DNA of 64,000 nt from Bacillus sp. Marseille-Q3570. GTDB lineage: Bacteria; Bacillota; Bacilli; Bacillales; Fictibacillaceae. This document shows positions 59,245-64,000 of the stretch, piece after piece. The notes under the pieces were generated by a model that saw nothing but the letters and a program-made list of their open reading frames with translations, had not been told where the DNA came from and searched no databases. Position numbers and translations under genes: made by a program. How positions within the stretch are numbered: position 1 is the first letter of the stretch; every line of letters begins with the position of its first letter. The DNA lies in contig NZ_CAMGYZ010000006.1 in the NCBI RefSeq assembly GCF_946151055.1, positions 1 to 64,000 on the forward strand, in the 5' to 3' direction.

Positions 59245-59685
59245 TTAACCCCTATAAACACTGTCGCAGGTCCCTGCTTCTGGTTCATAAAAACAATGTT
59301 TTTTAAATTGACCAGAAAAAGGTTGACCGTACCATGTTTGCGGACATGGACCATATGGATTGAAATACCAAAGGCCAAATTTCGCCGGGTGTTCCCTCCA
59401 ATACTCCAAATTCTTCTTTGCTAATCTTTTCTCAGCAGTCCGCGCTCTGTTATAAAATACATTACCCTTTTGAACAGCTTCAAAAGAGTAATTTCCACCT
59501 TGTACTTGATAAATGACGTCATTAATTGATCTTACATCTTTAAAGTCTAAACAATCTGCTATAGCACGATTGACAATGATATTTCCTACATATAACATTC
59601 CTTGTTTTCCTTCACCTACGGCTTCTGCTCTCATCATCCTGGCCATTAAGTCGACGTCTGAATTCGTGTATTTTACTCTTCCCAT
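59245..59685 (-). CDS. cwlJ: Spore cortex-lytic hydrolase CwlJ
   Basis: A 146-residue hydrolase of the SleB/CwlJ fold. VKYTNSDVDLMARMMRAEAV carries the catalytic Glu. GMLYVGNIIVNRAIADCLDF, IYQVQGGNYSFEAVQKGNVF and FGLWYFNPYGPCPQTWYGQP complete the domain. CwlJ acts in the spore coat during germination and lacks a signal peptide, as here. B. subtilis pairs it with gerQ; no gerQ is adjacent. ATG 59685 follows GGGGTGAT. Confidence 0.88.
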   Translation of the reverse strand: MGRVKYTNSDVDLMARMMRAEAVGEGKQGMLYVGNIIVNRAIADCLDFKDVRSINDVIYQVQGGNYSFEAVQKGNVFYNRARTAEKRLAKKNLEYWREHPAKFGLWYFNPYGPCPQTWYGQPFSGQFKKHCFYEPEAGTCDSVYRG

Positions 59686-59780
59686 TTTTATCACCCCAAG
59701 AATAGTGTATGAAAAAAGCCTATTTTGATTTCATTATTTCTAAATTAAGATTACATCGTTATAAAGGTACAACATGAGAT

Positions 59781-59890
59781 CTGAGTGCGTGTTAACCTGG
59801 TTCTTCCCTTCATCGCGCATTCAGAACACCAATCTGGGGGTCTGTTAACCTGGTTTTACCTTCAATCATGCACTCGGAACACGAATCTAT
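59781..59890. repeat. 53-bp two-unit palindromic repeat
   Basis: GAGTGCGTGTTAACCTGGTT...GCGCATTCAGAACACCAATCT is followed by a second, diverged copy (GTTAACCTGGTTTTACC...GCACTCGGAACACGAATCT). Spacing between GTTAACCTGGTT starts is about 53 bases. GAGTGCG pairs with CGCATTC within a unit. The rest of the 59686-60038 gap holds no recognisable gene. Confidence 0.65.
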
Positions 59891-60038
59891 TAAAGACGAT
59901 GACAAACCATTTTGAAATATAAAGGATTGCAATAAGTGACGAATCTAGCTAAAAATCCATCAGCTTTCGACAGGATTTTGTCATGTATTTACAGAAATAA
60001 AACAGGTGGTTGAAATACATATTGTTGGGGTTGTTTTG

Positions 60039-60539
60039 ATGCGTAATTTTTGGATTGGAATCATTGCCCTCATCTTTTTGTCGATTGGAAATTGGTATGT
60101 TCAAAGCGGAGGTTTTGTCGATAAAAGTGATTTTGAGGAGGTTGTGGAGCATACCTTGAAATCTAAAGAAGGGCTTAAGGTCATCCATAAAAATAAGAAT
60201 CAGGACTACGGTGTCGTCGTTTATCATGCAGAGGACGAAGAACTGAACGAACATCTGTACCTTGGTTTTTTCAAGAAAGCGGATGGAAAATGGCATTTAG
60301 AAGGGACTTCCATTTTCGATGGTGAATGGGGGATTGATTCTGTAAATGGTTCATGGATTTATTTTGGATTAGTTACTGAACCTTCTGTCAAAAAGATATT
60401 TGTCGGTGATGATCCGGTGCCACTTCGTTCTGTAGAAGGTTCACCTCGGTACTGGTACTATTTCGAGCCCAAGGGTTACAACTATCCGATCAATGGGATC
60501 CGTTCCGATGGCTCGGAATACTGGATAAAAGAAAAATAG
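60039..60539 (+). CDS. Membrane-anchored protein, unknown
   Basis: A 166-residue protein with one N-terminal helix (FWIGIIALIFLSIGNWYVQS), uncleaved or weakly cleaved. The extracellular domain contains VEHTLKSKEGLKVIHKNKNQ, HLYLGFFKKADGKWHLEGTS and NGIRSDGSEYWIKEK. The alternating beta pattern suggests a small secreted stress or binding protein. It lies 14 bases before the methyltransferase gene. ATG 60039 is preferred, but GTG 60006 is possible. Confidence 0.6.
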   Translation: MRNFWIGIIALIFLSIGNWYVQSGGFVDKSDFEEVVEHTLKSKEGLKVIHKNKNQDYGVVVYHAEDEELNEHLYLGFFKKADGKWHLEGTSIFDGEWGIDSVNGSWIYFGLVTEPSVKKIFVGDDPVPLRSVEGSPRYWYYFEPKGYNYPINGIRSDGSEYWIKEK

Positions 60540-60553
60540 AATGGAGAGAGCAC

Positions 60554-61261
60554 ATGCTGAAAGAAACGATTCAATCAAATGAAGACATTATGAAAATGCT
60601 CGATTCGATGCTGCGGGATGAAGCGGCTTTTTGGGATTCCTTTTATGAAGACAGAGAGAAAGGCATTCCGTTTTTCGTGAATGTTCCTGATGAAAACCTT
60701 GTGACGTATTTTAAAAAAGGTCTGGTCCAAGCAGGTCGCGTTTTGGAACTGGGTTGCGGGCCAGGGCGTAACGCGATTTATTTCGCCGAAAATGGATGCA
60801 AGGTGGATGCCATCGATCTTTCCGAAACAGCACTACAGTGGGCAAGTGAACGAGCGGGTGAAAAAAAGGTTGATATCCGTTTTATAAAAGGCAGTCTTTA
60901 TGACCTTGAAATTGAAGCAGGTATATACGACATCATTTACGACTCGGGCTGTTTTCATCACGTGCCACCACACCGAAGGCTCACCTTTCTGGCACTTGTC
61001 CAAAAAGCGTTGAAGCCTGGTGGCGAGTTTGCCATCACTTGTTTTGCAGCAGGAGAGATGGGTGCAGAGATTTCTGACTGGGAAGTTTATCGGCAACGCA
61101 GTATGAAAGGTGGACTTGGTTATACCGATGAAAGGCTGAAAGAGATTTTCACTGATTTCGAACTGATCGAACTTCGGAAAATGAAGGAAATCCAACAGCC
61201 CGCCCATACTTTTGGTGTTCCGTTTTTATGGACAGGTCTTTTTCGAAAGAAAGGAGGATAA
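60554..61261 (+). CDS. Class I SAM-dependent methyltransferase
   Basis: A 235-residue methyltransferase. Motif I is VLELGCGPGRNAIYFAENGC, then the acidic motif II (VDAIDLSETAL) and DIIYDSGCFHHVPPHRRLTF. It belongs to the general methyltransferase-11/25 type. The substrate is unknown, and the long N-terminal helix region (1-60) may confer specificity. RBS TGGAGAG. The next gene starts three bases after its stop. Confidence 0.87.
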   Translation: MLKETIQSNEDIMKMLDSMLRDEAAFWDSFYEDREKGIPFFVNVPDENLVTYFKKGLVQAGRVLELGCGPGRNAIYFAENGCKVDAIDLSETALQWASERAGEKKVDIRFIKGSLYDLEIEAGIYDIIYDSGCFHHVPPHRRLTFLALVQKALKPGGEFAITCFAAGEMGAEISDWEVYRQRSMKGGLGYTDERLKEIFTDFELIELRKMKEIQQPAHTFGVPFLWTGLFRKKGG

Positions 61262-61263
61262 CG

Positions 61264-61782
61264 ATGAATATACGTTCGATTGAGGAATCAGATGCGGAAT
61301 CTTTTTTAAAATTGCAGCAACAATTGGATACCGAAACCGAGTTCATGATGTTCGAGCCCGGCGAGCGGGACATGGATTTGGATTATAGGAAAAAGAGTGT
61401 CAGACGCTATATCGAGGACCCGCGATCTGCTGTTTGGGTTCTTGAAAAAGAAGAGAGACTCGTCGGATTCCTTGCTGCCTTTGGGAATAAACCAAGACGC
61501 ATCCAGCACCGGGCATATCTTGTGGTCGGGATTTTACAGGAAGAAGCGGGACAAGGATACGGGACGAAATTGTTCACAGAGCTTGACCGATGGGCGAAGG
61601 AAGTGGAGATCCATCGCCTTGAACTGACTGTCATGATACATAATGAAGCAGGTATCGCCCTGTATAAAAAGATGGGATTTGAAGTGGAAGGGGTAAAACG
61701 TGATGCCATGCGCATCAATGGTAACTATGTCGATGAATATTACATGGCGAAGTTGATATCAATGGATCAGGGGGATCTATGA
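61264..61782 (+). CDS. GNAT-family N-acetyltransferase
   Basis: A 172-residue acetyltransferase. The acetyl-CoA motif is YLVVGILQEEAGQGYGTKLF, followed by HRLELTVMIHNEAGIALYKK and GFEVEGVKRDAMRINGNYVD. This pattern resembles RimJ/RimL-like or YkwB-like enzymes. ATG 61264 follows AAAGGAGG within the end of the methyltransferase gene. Its stop overlaps the next gene's ATG. Confidence 0.87.
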   Translation: MNIRSIEESDAESFLKLQQQLDTETEFMMFEPGERDMDLDYRKKSVRRYIEDPRSAVWVLEKEERLVGFLAAFGNKPRRIQHRAYLVVGILQEEAGQGYGTKLFTELDRWAKEVEIHRLELTVMIHNEAGIALYKKMGFEVEGVKRDAMRINGNYVDEYYMAKLISMDQGDL

Positions 61783-62294
61783 AACTTAAATTATTGCTTA
61801 TCATAATGATTATCTTAGGGATAGGGGTATATTCCTTTTTCCATATGACTGAGGAGTCCGTCGAAAAAGCGGTATCCAAAGAGATCGCAGAGACTGGGTA
61901 TGATCGTTCGAAGGATCCTTATGAACTTGTCGAAGTGCCTGACTCGGATTATTATCTAGCGATTTACAATGATCCGAATCAAATGCTGGTGATGAATGTA
62001 CGCAGCTTATGGGTAGGTTATGCCGCTTCGATCGATTCAGGTATAAACCTTTATGATCACATCAAAAAGGGCAGTGACCATTTCTACAATAACAAGCTGA
62101 CCTTTGGGACAGTTGAAATCCCTGAAGGCAAAATAGCAACGATCGATGGCGAACCGGTCCTGACCCTGGCACTGGGCGAGTATTTCAAAGATACGAAATT
62201 TCACGCTGATTATAAGAATCTATATTTCTATCATTTAAAAACCCCGAAAGAAGTAAATGCGGGCATGTTCGAAACCATCGTCGAGGTGGAATGA
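61779..62294 (+). CDS. Membrane-anchored protein, unknown
   Basis: A 171-residue protein. An N-terminal helix (LKLLLIIMIILGIGVYSFFH) precedes an extracellular domain with EEIAETGYDRSKDPYELVEV-like content, YYLAIYNDPNQMLVMNVRSL and LTLALGEYFKDTKFHADYKN. It overlaps the upstream GNAT gene by four bases (ATGA), so the two are translationally coupled. No family recognised; the layout resembles the anchored unknown at 60039. Confidence 0.65.
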   Translation: MKLKLLLIIMIILGIGVYSFFHMTEESVEKAVSKEIAETGYDRSKDPYELVEVPDSDYYLAIYNDPNQMLVMNVRSLWVGYAASIDSGINLYDHIKKGSDHFYNNKLTFGTVEIPEGKIATIDGEPVLTLALGEYFKDTKFHADYKNLYFYHLKTPKEVNAGMFETIVEVE

Positions 62295-62297
62295 TAG

Positions 62298-62837
62298 ATG
62301 AGTATGACATTTCTATTATTAACCGGATTGATCATCATTTACTTAGTCATAATAAATCGCTCAAATCTATATCAAGCTGTACCATCTCAATTCAAAATCA
62401 TTGAAACGGTCAGTAAGAAACAATGGTTCAAGAACCCATGGTGGAGCGGGCTCTTATTGTTCTTGATCAATGCAGTTTATTTCGGATTGACCGGTTTGGT
62501 CCTGTTTTTGCTTCTCAATTTGATGATTCCCTATTTACATCTCATCATCATGCTGACAGCTATCATCATCAGCATTTTGACATGGATGGCGATAAGCCAG
62601 GCATGGGAAGGCAAGAGAAGTGATCGGTTGATCATGAGTTTGGTAGGAAGCAGCTTTTATGGTGCATTGGCATTCTATTTCTTGTGGGGCTTTCTGCATG
62701 TCGAACCTACTTATCCGGGTGAGGATTCCTTCATGAGAGCCATAGGATGGATGATGGGGCTTATTGTTGCGGGGACAGCGTTCATCACATGCTTCTCTTT
62801 TACAACTTTTTCGAAACGAAAAGGAATGAAGGGATGA
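62298..62837 (+). CDS. Membrane protein, unknown
   Basis: A 179-residue protein with about five helices: TFLLLTGLIIIYLVIINRS, LLLFLINAVYFGLTGLVLFL, LMIPYLHLIIMLTAIIISIL, SLVGSSFYGALAFYFLWGF and IGWMMGLIVAGTAFITCFSF. It lies three bases after the preceding gene, part of a compact cluster of five genes. No recognisable transport or enzyme motif. Confidence 0.65.
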   Translation: MSMTFLLLTGLIIIYLVIINRSNLYQAVPSQFKIIETVSKKQWFKNPWWSGLLLFLINAVYFGLTGLVLFLLLNLMIPYLHLIIMLTAIIISILTWMAISQAWEGKRSDRLIMSLVGSSFYGALAFYFLWGFLHVEPTYPGEDSFMRAIGWMMGLIVAGTAFITCFSFTTFSKRKGMKG

Positions 62838-62901
62838 AAGAAGGAATTAACTTCCAATCAACGAATGTAGTATGTGGAAAATAAAATAGGGAGTTGATGA
62901 G

Positions 62902-64000
62902 ATGAAAGATGAAAGACTCGTACGTTTAGCGGATACGTTGGTGAACCATTCGCTTGAATTGCAAAAAGACCAGGCGGTGCTGATCACCGGTAGTGTAGTG
63001 GCAAAGCCTCTGATGAAAGAAATCATCCGGGAAGTATACAAGGTTGGAGGTAAACCCTTCCTGGAGCTGCAAGATGACGAATTGACTGTCGAAATTGCAA
63101 AGTCATCAAGCGAAGCATCGGTTGAAATTTTAAAAGGATGGTTAGAGAAGAAAATTGAGGATGTCGATGCGCTCATACATATCCGGGCAATCAACAATGA
63201 TTCTGAAATGTCTGAAGTTCCGTCTGAAGTGATGCAGTTACATGGAAAAGTGATGAAACCGGTTCATGATGTATTGACCAATCAACGGAACTGGGTGCTG
63301 CTCGATTACCCGACTTCTGCGGGGGCACAAAAAGCGAAAATGGGTACTGAGCGCTATGAAGATTATGTATTTGAAGTATGTGGGATCGATTATGAAATGC
63401 TTGCGGAAAGACAAAAAGCTCTTCAAAATCTGATGGAGCGAACAGAAAAAGTCCGGATCGTCGCACCGAATACGGATCTAACTTTTTCAATCAAAGATAT
63501 TCCAGTGGTCGCAAGCCATGGTAAACGGAATATTCCAGACGGTGAAATTTTCACCGCTCCGGTCAGGGACAGTGTGAATGGAACGATCACTTACAATACG
63601 CCTTGTCCTTATCGTGGTGTCACCTATAACAATGTGTCCTTGACTTTGAAGGATGGCAAAATCATTGAGGCGGTGGCAGATAATACAGAAAAGCTGAACG
63701 AAATTCTGGACTCGGATGAAGGGGCTCGTTATATCGGAGAGTTTGCGATCGGGATGAACCCATTGATCAATACGCCTGTAGGAAATATTCTATTTGATGA
63801 AAAAATCAATGGCAGCATTCACTTTACACCTGGTCTTGCGTATGACTCAGCCGATAATGGAAACCGCTCGATGGTCCACTGGGATATGGTGTTGATTCTA
63901 AGGAAGGAATTCGGAGGCGGGGAGCTTTATTTCGACGATCAACTGATTCAAAAGGATGGATTGTTCGTACTTGATGAATTAAAGCCATTGAACCCAGATC
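62902..64000 (+). CDS. M29-family aminopeptidase (3' end beyond window)
   Basis: At least 366 residues of a metal-dependent thermophilic-type aminopeptidase (AmpS/AmpT family, usually about 410 residues). It starts KDERLVRLADTLVNHSLELQ. Metal ligands expected from the family are seen in IPDGEIFTAPV (Glu), IGEFAIGMNP (Glu), GSIHFTPGLAYD (His) and SMVHWDMVLI (His and Asp). It is cytoplasmic and releases N-terminal residues. ATG 62902 follows AGGGAGTTGATGAG. The frame is open to the last base. Confidence 0.88.
   Translation, partial: MKDERLVRLADTLVNHSLELQKDQAVLITGSVVAKPLMKEIIREVYKVGGKPFLELQDDELTVEIAKSSSEASVEILKGWLEKKIEDVDALIHIRAINNDSEMSEVPSEVMQLHGKVMKPVHDVLTNQRNWVLLDYPTSAGAQKAKMGTERYEDYVFEVCGIDYEMLAERQKALQNLMERTEKVRIVAPNTDLTFSIKDIPVVASHGKRNIPDGEIFTAPVRDSVNGTITYNTPCPYRGVTYNNVSLTLKDGKIIEAVADNTEKLNEILDSDEGARYIGEFAIGMNPLINTPVGNILFDEKINGSIHFTPGLAYDSADNGNRSMVHWDMVLILRKEFGGGELYFDDQLIQKDGLFVLDELKPLNPD

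Noticed and set aside
1-64000. tRNA or rRNA genes
   Set aside because: No T-loop GGTTCRANTCC with matching acceptor stem and no rRNA-like stretch was noticed; a tRNAscan-SE run would settle this.

Overview
The window looks like chromosomal DNA of an endospore-forming member of the Bacillaceae. The evidence is a CwlJ-type germination hydrolase, a YhcN/YlaJ-type spore lipoprotein, a yybP-ykoY riboswitch upstream of a TerC/YjbE gene, a PerR box at katA, ArgR-type arg promoters, consistent AGGAGG ribosome binding sites and frequent TTG starts. I see no rRNA, tRNA, CRISPR array or prophage. The only mobile element is the right end of an IS3-family insertion sequence at the left edge. No species can be assigned from this evidence.

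Layout. 1-5.5 kb: IS3 end, rarD with a divergent LysR gene, a frameshifted paiB, a flavin amine oxidase, and yjbE under a manganese riboswitch with two tandem terminators. 5.8-10 kb: an envelope-stress cluster of DUF4178, PspA, a DUF4247 lipoprotein, DUF350 and a membrane spermidine synthase. 10-17.4 kb: small membrane and secreted proteins, including a WGxxGxxG-tailed protein, a lipoprotein polysaccharide deacetylase, DinB, CstA and a spore lipoprotein. 17.7-28.2 kb: argCJBD, then VOC, DUF1697 and a secreted subtilase, then argF alone under a near copy of the argC promoter. 28-31 kb: nucleoside hydrolase, DUF3231, and an unusual protein joining an HTH domain to a degenerate F1-ATPase beta-like domain.

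31.6-33 kb: a MerR regulator divergent from a two-gene cysteine-rich operon, with a MerR-type 19-bp-spacer promoter between them, followed by a YnfA gene. 33-38.4 kb: ACT-like protein, permease, nitronate monooxygenase, KDPG aldolase and a zinc-ribbon MBL hydrolase. 39-45.6 kb: M3 peptidase, a SHOCT/histidine kinase/response regulator operon, DUF2269 and a SEC-C protein. 45.7-52.5 kb: FixH-like and SCO lipoproteins, GNAT, a decayed membrane-protein gene, DUF1206, an esterase and katA. 52.8-64 kb: a coiled-coil protein, M1 peptidase, DedA, acetyltransferases, a decayed DUF2975 gene beside its intact HTH partner, DUF817, cwlJ, a tightly packed cluster of unknown secreted and membrane proteins with a methyltransferase, and the start of an M29 aminopeptidase that runs off the right edge.

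The most unusual features are the HTH/F1-beta-like protein with an inverted repeat around its own promoter, and the dense set of intergenic repeats. The repeats fall into several families: 51-bp-spaced units arranged forward-forward-reverse-reverse, 52-bp palindromic tandem arrays, unrelated arrays with a 20-21-bp period, and GC-rich elements. Three genes are broken: paiB, the 47.8-48.3 kb gene and DUF2975.
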